Part shown: one piece after another, positions 16,573 to 25,717 of the stretch
Numbering within the stretch: position 1 is the stretch's first letter
Layout of the letters: every line of letters begins with the position of its first letter
DNA from: Pseudomonas sp. BGI-2
Lineage (GTDB): Bacteria > Pseudomonadota > Gammaproteobacteria > Pseudomonadales > Pseudomonadaceae
NCBI RefSeq assembly: GCF_004310295.1
Contig: NZ_SISB01000001.1
Span: forward strand, 186,001 to 250,000
DNA length: 64,000 bases
Direction: 5' to 3'
Made by a program: the position numbers and the translations under genes
The notes under the pieces: generated by a model
Database searches by the model: none
What the model was told of the DNA's origin: nothing
Seen by the model: the letters and a program-made list of their open reading frames with translations, nothing else

Positions 16573-17814
16573 ATGCGCCGCGCCTTGATTAATATAAGAC
16601 CCATTCGATTATTCGGGTTTTGCATCGCAATTGCTCTTTTCGAACTTCTCACTTATATGGCCAGCGATATGATTATGCCAGCCATGCTGACTGTCACTCG
16701 AGAACTGGATGCCAGTCCCGAGCATGTCCCTTATGCCTTTAATCTGTATTTGGCCGGGGGCATTCTTCTGCAGTGGCTGATCGGGCCGCTGTCCGATCAA
16801 TTCGGTCGTCGCAGGGTATTGCTTGTCGGTTGCGCGCTATTCGCCCTGGCCTGCGTTGCCGCGTTCAACGTGCAGACCATATTCGCCTTCAACGCCTTGC
16901 GCCTGATTCAAGGCATGGGGCTGGGGTTCGTCATCGCCGTCAGCTACCCGGCCTTGCAGGAAGTCTTCTGCGAAGCCGACGCGGTAAAAATCATGGCGCT
17001 GCTAGGGAATGTTGCCCTGCTTTCTCCGCTTCTGGGGCCATTGCTTGGCAGTTTGTTGCTGGAATGGATCTCCTGGCGGGAGCTGTTTTTACTGCTGGGC
17101 GTTATTGGCGTGCTGACCTGGGTTGCGCTTTTCGCCTTCATGCCGGAGACCGTCGGGACTCTGCGCCACGATGGTCAGCGCCTGGCTGCAATACCCTTCG
17201 AATGGCGCGGCATCTTTCGTCGCTATGTCGCGTTACTCACCAACCTGCGTTTCATGACGGCCTCGGTTGCGCTGGGCGTGATGAGCCTGCCATTGATCGC
17301 CTGGATCGGACTGGCGCCGCTCCTGCTGATTCAGAACCAGGGGTTTTCGTCGTTTGAGTACGGCCTGTGGCAAATCCCGGTGTTTGCGGCGGTGATTGTC
17401 GGCAATCTGATACTCAACCGATTGATTGCCAACACTGAGCTGCCGCAACTGATTCGATACGCGCTTTGGCCGTTTTGTGGCGGGCTCATCACCTTGCTTG
17501 TCATCGGTTTCTATGGCGCTGCAACACCCGTACTGATCAGCGTCCTGGCGCTGTACGCCGTCGGCCTGGGCATGAGCAATGCCGCTCTCTACCGGCTCGC
17601 GCTGTTTTCAAGCGACGACAGCAAGGGCCTGGTCTCGGCCATGATCGGCATGATTTCAATCGCCGTCATGGGCGGCGGCGGGTCACTGATTGCGGCGGCC
17701 GGCGCCGGCGACAGCCACGAATCCTTCGCCCTGATGGCGGGTATCGCAGGGCTCATGTGCCTGCTGCCCTTGCGCCTGTTTCTGCGGCGTTCCCACCTCC
17801 CGCTTGCTGCCTGA
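16573..17814 (+). CDS. MdfA-like MFS multidrug/metabolite exporter
   Basis: A 413-residue, 12-helix major facilitator antiporter. It aligns by eye with E. coli MdfA: ALFELLTYMASDMIMP carries both membrane acids (Glu24 and Asp32, MdfA Glu26/Asp34), then LAGGILLQWLIGPLSDQFGRRRV (motif A) and LLSPLLGPLLG (motif C). The start at 16573 has AAAGGAA upstream and gives the MdfA length; an ATG 66 bases earlier has no ribosome site. It is 16 bp before the luxE-like gene and probably opens that operon, so it may export the product or protect the producer. The upstream 200 bp is AT-rich. Confidence 0.85.
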   Translation: MRRALINIRPIRLFGFCIAIALFELLTYMASDMIMPAMLTVTRELDASPEHVPYAFNLYLAGGILLQWLIGPLSDQFGRRRVLLVGCALFALACVAAFNVQTIFAFNALRLIQGMGLGFVIAVSYPALQEVFCEADAVKIMALLGNVALLSPLLGPLLGSLLLEWISWRELFLLLGVIGVLTWVALFAFMPETVGTLRHDGQRLAAIPFEWRGIFRRYVALLTNLRFMTASVALGVMSLPLIAWIGLAPLLLIQNQGFSSFEYGLWQIPVFAAVIVGNLILNRLIANTELPQLIRYALWPFCGGLITLLVIGFYGAATPVLISVLALYAVGLGMSNAALYRLALFSSDDSKGLVSAMIGMISIAVMGGGGSLIAAAGAGDSHESFALMAGIAGLMCLLPLRLFLRRSHLPLAA

Positions 17815-17830
17815 CCCGATAGGTCCTTTG

Positions 17831-18961
17831 ATGATCCAGTTACCCCACACCGATGCGCTTTGCGCGTTAACGCAACCCTATTGCCTGGATTCCGTGCCTG
17901 AAGGCCTGTTCGACCGGGCCATGGCGGAAATCAGCCTGTTTCATTGTCACCACACGCCTGGCTATGAGCGCTGGCTCAACAGCAACGGTCTTGATGCACA
18001 GGACCTGGAGACGCTGGATGACTGGTCAAGACTGCCGCCGATTTTCGCCAACTATTTCAAGCGTCACCTGTTGTACGGCCCCACGGGCGAAGGCGCGCTG
18101 GAACTGACATCGTCCGGCACCAGCGGCCAGAAAAGTCGCCTGCGTTATGACCAGCGCAGCATGGCCGCTGCCCAAGGCATGGTGAGCCACATTTTTCGCC
18201 ATTACGGCTGGGACACTCCGCACAGTCCCTGCAATTACTTGCTCCTGAGCTATGAACCCAAGGCTGCGATTACCTTGGGCACCGCCTACACCGACCAGTT
18301 TCTGTGCAGCTATGCGCCGGTAAACCGTGTCGTCTATGGATTGCGCCTGACTGGCAATGGTCATGAGTTTGATCTGTTTGGGGTGATCCACGCCTTGCAG
18401 GCGTTTGCCGAAGAAGGTTTACCCGTTCGCATTCTTGGCTTCCCTGCCTTCCTTTCCCACGCGTTGCAGCACATGGAAGACACCGGCGTAGCGGACCTGA
18501 AGCTGCCGGCCGAGTCACTGGTGTTTCTCGGTGGCGGCTGGAAAACCCAGGCGGCGCAGGAAATTCCATTGTCGCAATTGTATGAGCGGATCAACCGCCA
18601 ACTGGGCATCGACCTGGCCCGCTGCCGGGACGGCTACGGCGCTGTCGAGCATGCAGTGCCTTACATCCAGTGCGCTCACCAGCATTTTCATGTGCCGGTT
18701 TATTCGAAGGTCTTCGTGCGCAATCCAGCCGATTTCACCGTCCAGCCCTACGGCCGGCGCGGCTTGCTGGAGTTCGTGTCGCCCTACATTTCGTCCAGCC
18801 CCGCGCACGCCGTGGTCATGGGGGATCTGGCGACGTTGCACCCCGGTGCAAGCTGCGGGTGCGGCTTGAAGACCGACTGGTTTGAACTGCATGGACGCGC
18901 CGGCACGACCGCCAGCCGAAGCTGCGCAATGGCCGCGTCTGAACTGATTGGAGGGATCTGA
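17831..18961 (+). CDS. LuxE-family acyl-protein synthetase
   Basis: A 376-residue adenylate-forming enzyme of the LuxE group. LuxE activates a carboxylic acid with ATP, carries it as a thioester on its own cysteine and passes it to the LuxC reductase. Visible here: the nucleotide-binding loop TSSGTSGQKS at 93-102, ILGFPAFLSHAL, FLGGGWKT, a GYGAVEHAVPYIQC metal/substrate loop, and Cys365 only 12 residues from the C-terminus, which corresponds to the acylated Cys364 of V. harveyi LuxE. It overlaps no gene but ends 1 bp before the LuxC-fusion start. No luxA, luxB or luxD is present, so the acid is not for light production. Confidence 0.85.
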   Translation: MIQLPHTDALCALTQPYCLDSVPEGLFDRAMAEISLFHCHHTPGYERWLNSNGLDAQDLETLDDWSRLPPIFANYFKRHLLYGPTGEGALELTSSGTSGQKSRLRYDQRSMAAAQGMVSHIFRHYGWDTPHSPCNYLLLSYEPKAAITLGTAYTDQFLCSYAPVNRVVYGLRLTGNGHEFDLFGVIHALQAFAEEGLPVRILGFPAFLSHALQHMEDTGVADLKLPAESLVFLGGGWKTQAAQEIPLSQLYERINRQLGIDLARCRDGYGAVEHAVPYIQCAHQHFHVPVYSKVFVRNPADFTVQPYGRRGLLEFVSPYISSSPAHAVVMGDLATLHPGASCGCGLKTDWFELHGRAGTTASRSCAMAASELIGGI

Positions 18962-18962
18962 T

Positions 18963-21365
18963 ATGTACCTGATCAATGGCGAACTGCGTGACGACATCAC
19001 CCTCAAAGCTGCGCTCGAGGAGCTGCACCCACAACTGCCGCGACTGCTGAATACACCGATCGACAGCGACACCGTGATCGACGCAGCGGCCCGTTTCATC
19101 CTGCAATTGCAGGCTGGCAGGCTCGATGTGCGCCTCGACAACGATCAACAATCGGGGCTTGTCGACTTCTGCCAGCGCAGCAACCTGCGTTCCAAACTTG
19201 AGCGAGAACTGGGTGTACAACCGCGATCGCTGCGGCGAATCGATTACCGGCAAGCGTGTTTTGAAAGCTGGCACCCATTGGGGCTGGTGGTGCACGTGAC
19301 GCCGGGCAATGCGCCGTTGCTGGCGTTCTGTGCGGTCCTGGAAAGCCTGCTGGCCGGCAACATCAACTGGCTGCGCCCCAGCTCCAGCGATGAAGGATTG
19401 ACCGCCCGGTTACTCGCGGCGCTGGTGCACTGCGACACCAGCGGCAAGCTGGCTGATTTCATTGCGGTGCTGCCGGTCGGCACTGCTCAGATCGCGCAAC
19501 TCTGCACCCACGCCGATGGCGTCGCCGCCTGGGGCGGTGAAAAGGCCCTCAAGGCGATTCGTCAGCAAATCCCGGCCGGGTGTCGCTGGATCGATTGGGG
19601 TCACAGGATCAGTTTCGCTTACCTGTTGCCCGACGCGGCGAGTCCTTCGACGCTGGACGCGTTGGTGGATGAGGTGTGCAGTCTCGATCAGCAAGCGTGT
19701 TCCAGCCCGCAATGGCTGTTGGTGGACAGCAGCGATCCGGCGGTTTTGCGGGACATGGGTGAACGTCTGGCTGAAGCCTTCACACGCCGCGCTTCACACT
19801 GGCCAGCGCTGGTACCGACAGACCAGGAAGCCTCTGAGATCACCACCCGCACCGCCATGGCGAAACTGGAACATTGCTTTGGGAACCAGACCGGCCAGGT
19901 CTGGGCCGGCCCCGGATGGAGAGTCATCTGGGATCACCACCAAATGCTCGCGCCCTCGCCGCTGTTTCGTACGCTGCTGCTCAAACCCGTGCCGCAACAC
20001 TTGATCGCCGAGACGCTATTACCTTGGCGCACGGTCCTGCAAAGCTGCGCGTTGATTTGCGCTCCGGCAGAGACGCCTGGGCTGGTGCGGACGCTGGTCA
20101 ACGCCGGCGTCACGCGTATCGCGCCGTGCGGGTTGATTCATGACGGCTACCCCGGCGAGCCCCACGACGGCGTCTACGCGCTGTCACGCTTCAGTCGCCG
20201 CCTCTCAGTGAGTCTGGCACCGGAGGTTGTATCTGGCCGGGCTACGCTCGATGCGCTCCCCTCCGCGCCCGATACACGTCATGAACCGATCATGGACAAA
20301 AACGCGTTCACGACCCAGCCGATCAACGCCGCGGCACAGTTGTATTTTCGCTCCGGGGGCAGCAGCGGTACGCCAGCCCTCGCCGGGTTCAGCTATCTCG
20401 ACTTTCAACAGCAGATGCGCGCTGCGGCTGACGGGATGTTTGCCGCCGGCCTCGACCCGTCAACGGATCGGGTGATGAACCTGTTTTACGGCGGCAGCCT
20501 GTATGGAGGCTTCTCCAGCTTCACCAAGGTCCTGGAACAGATGGGCGTCACGCATTTCCCCATGGGGGCGCCGCACCATGATGACTTCAGCGAAATTGCG
20601 CAGATGATCGTTGATCACCGCGTCACCGTGCTGATCGGCATGCCAAGTACGTTGCATCGCTTGTTTTTCAACGAACAAAGCCGACTTCGCGCGTACGCCG
20701 GCATCGGCAAAGTGTTCCTTGGCGGGGAGCACCCCGGCCAGGCCAGCCTGCGCCTGATGGAAAGCTGCGGAGTCTCGACGATCCGCTCGGCGATCTATGG
20801 CTCGGTCGACGCCGGCCCGTTGGGGCATGCCTGCACGGCAACGGCAGACGGCGTCTTTCATTTGATGTGCGATACCCAGCATCTGGAAATCGTGGATATC
20901 GAACACGACGTGCCGGTACAGGCCAACGAGATCGGCCGGCTGCTGTTTACGTCCCGGGCCCGGCAAGGCCAGGCTGTGCGCCGGTATGACGTCGGAGACA
21001 CGGGCCGCTGGATACCAGGAGCCTGTCCTTGTGGACTCGACACGCCCCGATTCGAGTTGTTGCAGCGCCACGGCAAGCTGATACGGATGGGCACGGAATT
21101 CATTTCACCTATGGCGTTGCAGGAAAGCGTCGGCATGCCTGTTCAACTTGTCCTGGACCACGCCCCCGATGGCAGGGAGCGGCTGGAGGTTTTAGCGAAC
21201 CTGGAGGCCGATAAGGTTTATGAAAAGTTATTGAGCCATGAAGCACTGGCCAATGCCGTGTACGCCGAGCTTATAACGGTGGAGGTTCACGAGTGCGCCG
21301 AATCCGAATTCACAAGAAACAATCACAGCGGAAAAATACCGTTGGTTATTGATAATAGAAAATAA
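18963..21365 (+). CDS. LuxC-type acyl reductase fused to an adenylate-forming (EhpF/PaaK-like) domain
   Basis: An 800-residue two-domain enzyme. Residues 1 to about 430 are LuxC: HVTPGNAPLLAF, WGGEKALKAIR and the acylated cysteine Cys246 in DQQACSSPQ, the residue through which acyl groups are reduced to aldehydes with NADPH. Residues about 440-800 form a second, ANL-type domain with RSGGSSGTP at 463-471, FLGGEHPGQASL and RYDVGDTGRW, like phenylacetate-CoA ligase or the griseoluteate adenylase EhpF. This one chain could thus both activate and reduce an acid. GGAGGG precedes the ATG. I know of no characterised enzyme with exactly this fusion. Confidence 0.82.
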   Translation: MYLINGELRDDITLKAALEELHPQLPRLLNTPIDSDTVIDAAARFILQLQAGRLDVRLDNDQQSGLVDFCQRSNLRSKLERELGVQPRSLRRIDYRQACFESWHPLGLVVHVTPGNAPLLAFCAVLESLLAGNINWLRPSSSDEGLTARLLAALVHCDTSGKLADFIAVLPVGTAQIAQLCTHADGVAAWGGEKALKAIRQQIPAGCRWIDWGHRISFAYLLPDAASPSTLDALVDEVCSLDQQACSSPQWLLVDSSDPAVLRDMGERLAEAFTRRASHWPALVPTDQEASEITTRTAMAKLEHCFGNQTGQVWAGPGWRVIWDHHQMLAPSPLFRTLLLKPVPQHLIAETLLPWRTVLQSCALICAPAETPGLVRTLVNAGVTRIAPCGLIHDGYPGEPHDGVYALSRFSRRLSVSLAPEVVSGRATLDALPSAPDTRHEPIMDKNAFTTQPINAAAQLYFRSGGSSGTPALAGFSYLDFQQQMRAAADGMFAAGLDPSTDRVMNLFYGGSLYGGFSSFTKVLEQMGVTHFPMGAPHHDDFSEIAQMIVDHRVTVLIGMPSTLHRLFFNEQSRLRAYAGIGKVFLGGEHPGQASLRLMESCGVSTIRSAIYGSVDAGPLGHACTATADGVFHLMCDTQHLEIVDIEHDVPVQANEIGRLLFTSRARQGQAVRRYDVGDTGRWIPGACPCGLDTPRFELLQRHGKLIRMGTEFISPMALQESVGMPVQLVLDHAPDGRERLEVLANLEADKVYEKLLSHEALANAVYAELITVEVHECAESEFTRNNHSGKIPLVIDNRK

Positions 21366-21417
21366 TGACATCGTTAGTCTTTTTGCCTTGATAACGCCTG
21401 ATAAAAAAGAGAACCCA

Positions 21418-22707
21418 GTGAAAACAACTTATTCGCTTGAACAACTCGTGCCTTACATAAGGCAACACTCAAATTTCTACCGTACACACCTGAGCCACTT
21501 ACCGGCAGAAGGTATTAAATTAAAAGACTTGCCGTTGACTAACGTGGCCGACTATTGGGCTGACAGTAACGATCTGAATAAATGGCCAGTGTTGACGGGG
21601 CAGATCAATGACGCGCTGGTGTTCAAAACCGGGGGATCGACCAGTCACGGCAAACTGTCGGTTTACACCTCGGATGAATGGCAAACGCTGGTGGGCACGT
21701 TCGGCGAAAGTATTTCCTCGCAGCTGGAAAACGGCGATCGTGTTGCCAATCTGTTCTTCTGCGGCGATCTCTATGCCAGTTTTGTGTTCATCCACGACTC
21801 CCTGGCGCACGTGAAACGGTCCATCTGCGAGTTTCCGTTCACCGGCGAAGTCAGCATGGACGTCCTGGCCGATGCGCTTGATCAACACCGGATCAATGTG
21901 CTGGTCGGCGTACCGGCTCAGTTATTAAGCTTTGCGGCGTACCTGACTCAGCATCAACGGGTGCTGTGCGGAGTTGATACGTTGCTGTACGGCGGCGAAA
22001 GCCTGTTCGCCCCGCAGTTGGCAATTCTCAACCAGGTGTTTCCCAACGTGCGCATCGCCTCAATCGGCTATGCCAGCGTCGATGCAGGCCTGATTGGCGC
22101 CACCAGCCGCGACTGCGCTCTGGGCGAGCATCGGGTTTTTGAACCACAGACCTTTCTGGAGATCGTCGATGAGCTCACCGGTGAAGTCATCGACGAATGC
22201 GACCGCACCGGGTTGCTGGTGGTGACCAACCTGACACGCCGGCTCATGCCACTGCTGCGTTACCCGGTGGGCGACCGCGCCTGCTGGCGTGAGCCTGGCA
22301 CAATCCCGATGCGCAAATTCGCCCTCAAGGGACGGAGTGCCCATAGTCAGCGGGTTCGGGTGGGATCTATGTCGTTGTTGATCGACGAAATGCAGCAGAT
22401 CGTCCAGCGCGTCGCTGACACCGACCAATGGCAATTGCGTATCGAACATGACGGCTACAAGGACATCGTGAGTGTGAAATGGGTGCCTGACGCTAAAACC
22501 GTGGCCACCGCCCCGCTGTGCCGGGCGCTGTATGAAGCGCTTGTGGCCCACTACCCCGCGCTCGAGCACCTGAATCGCGAAGGGCTGCTGGAGTTGCGAG
22601 TGCTGTCCTGCACCGTCACCGAACTGAAACTTCATCCTCGTTCGGGCAAGCAGATGCGGGTCCTGGACTTGCGCACCTATGACGCGCCATCGCCGGAGAC
22701 TGCGTGA
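21418..22707 (+). CDS. Second EhpF/PaaK-like adenylate-forming enzyme
   Basis: A 429-residue ANL-superfamily protein similar in layout to the C-terminal half of the preceding fusion: FKTGGSTSHGKLSVYTSDEW near residue 70, FFCGDLYASFVF, LYGGESLFAPQ, IGYASVDAGLIG and RYPVGDRACWREPG. Predicted to adenylate a carboxylic acid. The best start is a GTG at 21418 (AAAAAAGAGA upstream), giving VKTTYSLEQLVPYIRQH; a TTG overlapping the previous stop is possible. The first 200 bp are clearly AT-richer than the rest of the operon, which may mark a join between parts of different origin. It overlaps the next gene by 1 bp (TGATG). Confidence 0.78.
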   Translation: MKTTYSLEQLVPYIRQHSNFYRTHLSHLPAEGIKLKDLPLTNVADYWADSNDLNKWPVLTGQINDALVFKTGGSTSHGKLSVYTSDEWQTLVGTFGESISSQLENGDRVANLFFCGDLYASFVFIHDSLAHVKRSICEFPFTGEVSMDVLADALDQHRINVLVGVPAQLLSFAAYLTQHQRVLCGVDTLLYGGESLFAPQLAILNQVFPNVRIASIGYASVDAGLIGATSRDCALGEHRVFEPQTFLEIVDELTGEVIDECDRTGLLVVTNLTRRLMPLLRYPVGDRACWREPGTIPMRKFALKGRSAHSQRVRVGSMSLLIDEMQQIVQRVADTDQWQLRIEHDGYKDIVSVKWVPDAKTVATAPLCRALYEALVAHYPALEHLNREGLLELRVLSCTVTELKLHPRSGKQMRVLDLRTYDAPSPETA

Positions 22708-23642
22708 TGTCTCATCTGATTTTTCGACGCTACCGCCCTTGCGACGCCCGCGACGTGAGCCAGTTGTTTCGCGAGGTCTATGGCGATCATTACGTTCAAC
22801 CGGATGTTTACCTGCCAAACATGATCAGCCAGCACATTGCCGACGGCCGCTGGAAATCCATGCTGGCGGTGGACGACGTGCGGGTTCTCGGGCATGCAGC
22901 GCTGTGCCATGAAGCGTCCCCGCAGACCGCGGAACTGGCCCTCAGCGTGGTGCATCCCGCTGCGCAGGGGCACAGTATCGCGACGCGTCTGGGCCGGGAG
23001 TTGCTGTTGCAGGCAGGGCCGCTGGGTTTCACAAGCGTCTTGATCAAACAAGTGACCCACCACCCCTACACGCAACGCATGGCCGCAAACATTGGCTTCC
23101 ACAGTACGGGAGTGCTTCCCGACTACGTTCCTTCGCCGTTCGCCGAACCGCACCCGGAAACCATCGTGATGGGTTGCCACCTGGTCGAAGGCCACGCGCG
23201 CCCGCTCCCCGACATTCCCTGGCCCGAGCGTTACCGGGGGTTTATGCAACACCTGTGTTCGCTGTTCGGGACCCATCCGGAAACGACAACACCACCTGCG
23301 ATGCCCTTACAGATCACGCAACACCATCACCGTTTCGACATAGTCATTCACCGCCTGACCAAGCGCCTGCTCGAACAGATACGGCAATTACCCGGACACT
23401 GGATGATCTCGACCCAACTGGCGTTGTCGCAGCACTTTGCCGAGGACCTGCACAGCTTGACGCGGCTTGGTTTCACCTTCACCGGGTTGATGCCCAAGCC
23501 CGGCAGTCATGGATGGTTCGCCCTGTTTCATCGAGGGGCACAGCCTCGGCACCTCAACCTGCATTGCCCCTACATGCAACAGTTGCACGACGACTTGCAG
23601 CGCAACACCGAATCACTGGGCAGCGCGCGCTCAGCCGCTTGA
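22707..23642 (+). CDS. GNAT-family acetyltransferase with extra C-terminal domain
   Basis: A 311-residue protein. Residues 1-155 form a GNAT fold (FRRYRPCDARDVSQLFREVYG, LAVDDVRVLGHAALC, VVHPAAQGHSIATRLGREL as the acetyl-CoA loop, NIGFHSTGVLPDYVP). The remaining half (QITQHHHRFDIVIHRLTKRLL... LTRLGFTFTGLMPKP) ends like a second, degenerate GNAT strand pair without an acetyl-CoA loop. Predicted to acylate an amine of the pathway product or to confer self-resistance. GGAG precedes the ATG. It is the last gene of the operon and runs 12 bp into the convergent LysR gene. Confidence 0.78.
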   Translation: MSHLIFRRYRPCDARDVSQLFREVYGDHYVQPDVYLPNMISQHIADGRWKSMLAVDDVRVLGHAALCHEASPQTAELALSVVHPAAQGHSIATRLGRELLLQAGPLGFTSVLIKQVTHHPYTQRMAANIGFHSTGVLPDYVPSPFAEPHPETIVMGCHLVEGHARPLPDIPWPERYRGFMQHLCSLFGTHPETTTPPAMPLQITQHHHRFDIVIHRLTKRLLEQIRQLPGHWMISTQLALSQHFAEDLHSLTRLGFTFTGLMPKPGSHGWFALFHRGAQPRHLNLHCPYMQQLHDDLQRNTESLGSARSAA

Positions 23643-24557
23643 GTCTTTTCTGTGAAAGTCATTGCCCGGCTGCGCGCAAAGCTCCACGAGCCAGTCGACA
23701 AACACCCTCACCCGCCGGGACAACTGGCGGTGTGGGGGATAGAGCGCCGTCAATGGCATCCCGGGTGGCGGAGTCGCTTTGAGCACTTCACACAAACGGC
23801 CTTCGTTTAACTGTCGGGCAACGTGGTAGTAAGGCGTCTGGATCAGTCCGTAGCCTGCCTCACACGCCGCCAGATAGCCGTCGGCACTGTTAACCGACAC
23901 ATGCTTGGGCAGATCGATCAACTGAATCTGGCCGTCGACAACGAACTCCAGCCCGTAACGCTTGCCGGTGGTGCTGGAGAAATACTCGACCATCAGATGG
24001 CCCTCAAGGTCGGCCAGATGTTGAGGCGAGCCGTGGCGTTGCAGGTACTCCGGGCTCGCGCAGGTCACCTGGTCCAGCATGACCAGCGGCCGCGCCACCA
24101 GCGAATCATCCAGCGCCGAACCGCCGCGCAACACACAATCGACGCCCTCACGGATCAGGTCGACAGGTCGGTCATTCAAGCCAATATCCAGCTCGATCAG
24201 TGGATAACGACGGGTGAATTGCGGCAATGCCGGGATCACGATCAAGCGGCCGATCCCGGACGGCATGTCCACTCGCAGCAAGCCTTTGGGATTGTGGTGG
24301 GCGGCGGAAAACACCGCTTCGGTTTCCTCCAGGTCAGCAAGCAATCGCACGCAACGGGGGTAATAGGCGGCACCGTCGAGGGTCAGGCTGATCTGCCGCG
24401 TGGTCCGTTGCAACAGTTGCACACCAAGATGCGCCTCCAGTTGCTTGATCAGGATGCTCACCGACGCGCGGGGCAACTGCAGGCTGTCCGCCGCTTTGGC
24501 GAAGCCGCCCAGCTCGACGATTCGGGTGAACACGCGCATGGCGTTAAAACGGTCCAT
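23631..24557 (-). CDS. LysR-family transcriptional regulator
   Basis: A 308-residue LysR protein of the CrgA/DmlR branch: MDRFNAMRVFTRIVELGGFAKAADSLQLPRASVSILIKQLE forms the helix-turn-helix, and LRVDMPSGIGRLIVIPALPQFT begins the effector domain. It is divergent from an aldo/keto reductase gene 118 bp away, which is its probable target. Its 3' end overlaps the end of the LuxE/LuxC operon tail to tail, so it is not part of that operon. Confidence 0.9.
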   Translation of the reverse strand: MDRFNAMRVFTRIVELGGFAKAADSLQLPRASVSILIKQLEAHLGVQLLQRTTRQISLTLDGAAYYPRCVRLLADLEETEAVFSAAHHNPKGLLRVDMPSGIGRLIVIPALPQFTRRYPLIELDIGLNDRPVDLIREGVDCVLRGGSALDDSLVARPLVMLDQVTCASPEYLQRHGSPQHLADLEGHLMVEYFSSTTGKRYGLEFVVDGQIQLIDLPKHVSVNSADGYLAACEAGYGLIQTPYYHVARQLNEGRLCEVLKATPPPGMPLTALYPPHRQLSRRVRVFVDWLVELCAQPGNDFHRKDSSG

Positions 24558-24675
24558 TTGTCAGGTGATCCAAGTGATTATTTAGAAATTACGAACAGTG
24601 AAAGCAGTTTTAGCCGGTTTATCTTGTTTCTGTCGAGGTCAACACTAGGGGCTTACACCACAGGGAGTTGATTTC

Positions 24676-25671
24676 ATGCAAACACGTCAATTGGGCAAAA
24701 ATGGCCCGCAGGTTTCTGCCATCGGTCTGGGCTGCATGGGCATGACCGATTTCTACACGACCGGTGTCGATACCCGCGAAGCCACCGCCACCCTGCATCG
24801 GGCGCTGGAACTGGGGATCAACCTGCTCGACACCGCTGACATGTACGGCCCGCACACCAACGAAGAGCTGATCGGCAAGGCGATTGTCGGCAAGCGCGAG
24901 CAGGTGTTCCTGGCCAGCAAGTTCGGCATCGTCCGCGATCCGTCCAACCCCGGAGCCCGGGGCGTGAACGGTCGACCTGACTACATTCGCGAGTCAATTG
25001 ACGGCACGCTTAAACGCCTGGGTGTTGAAACCCTGGATTTGTACTACCAGCACCGGATCGACCCGCAGGTGGCCATCGAGGAAACTGTCGGCGCCATGGC
25101 GGAGTTGGTGAAGGCCGGCAAAGTGCGTTACCTGGGGTTGAGTGAGGCGTCGGTGACCACGCTGGAACGTGCGCACAAGGTCCATCCCATCAGCGCGCTG
25201 CAAAGTGAGTATTCGCTGTGGAGCCGCGATCAGGAAGAGAACGGTTGCCTGGCCGCGTGTCAGCGCCTGGGCATTGCCTTCGTCCCTTACAGCCCATTGG
25301 GTCGCGGCTTTCTGACGGGTGCATTGAAAAGCCCGGATGACTTTGCCGCCGACGATTACCGCCGCTTCAGCCCGCGCTTTCAAGGGGAAAATTTCGCGAA
25401 AAACCTGTTGCTGGTGCAGCAAGTTCAGGCCTTGGCAGCCGACAAAGGTGTGACGGCAGGCCAATTGGCATTGGCCTGGGTGCTGGCGCAGGGTGACTAC
25501 CTGATCCCGATTCCAGGGACCAAACAGCGTAAATACCTTGAGGAGAATGTTGCCGCACTGGAGGTAAAGCTCAGCCGCGACGAATTGCACGCGCTGGAAG
25601 CGATCTTCCCGGCCAATGCCACCGCAGGATTGCGCTATCCAGAGGAAGTGATGAAGTTGCTTGACCGGTAA
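24676..25671 (+). CDS. Aldo/keto reductase (YakC/AKR13-like)
   Basis: A 331-residue cytosolic NADPH-dependent oxidoreductase with a TIM barrel. The full catalytic tetrad is present: Asp52 and Tyr57 (LLDTADMYG), Lys82 (LASKFG) and His126 (YYQHRIDP). [15 protein letters not shown] at the N-terminus and [16 protein letters not shown] near the C-terminus (NADP binding) are typical of the AKR13/YakC-type group acting on aldehydes and ketones of plant or xenobiotic origin. It is paired with a divergent LysR gene. The substrate is unknown. Confidence 0.9.
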   Translation: MQTRQLGKNGPQVSAIGLGCMGMTDFYTTGVDTREATATLHRALELGINLLDTADMYGPHTNEELIGKAIVGKREQVFLASKFGIVRDPSNPGARGVNGRPDYIRESIDGTLKRLGVETLDLYYQHRIDPQVAIEETVGAMAELVKAGKVRYLGLSEASVTTLERAHKVHPISALQSEYSLWSRDQEENGCLAACQRLGIAFVPYSPLGRGFLTGALKSPDDFAADDYRRFSPRFQGENFAKNLLLVQQVQALAADKGVTAGQLALAWVLAQGDYLIPIPGTKQRKYLEENVAALEVKLSRDELHALEAIFPANATAGLRYPEEVMKLLDR

Positions 25672-25678
25672 CCGACGC

Positions 25679-25705
25679 CTGGCCCACCCGGTCTGAGTGG
25701 GCCAG
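25679..25705. terminator. Hairpin between convergent AKR and hypothetical genes
   Basis: CTGGCCCAC and GTGGGCCAG pair perfectly around a 9-base loop, 7 bp after the AKR stop. There is no T-run, so termination is only probable. Confidence 0.5.
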
Positions 25706-25717
25706 CACTACCGAATG

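Noticed and set aside
17831..21365. A bioluminescence (lux) operon
   Set aside because: LuxE and LuxC domains are present, but luxA, luxB and luxD are absent, and the reductase is fused to another adenylation domain.
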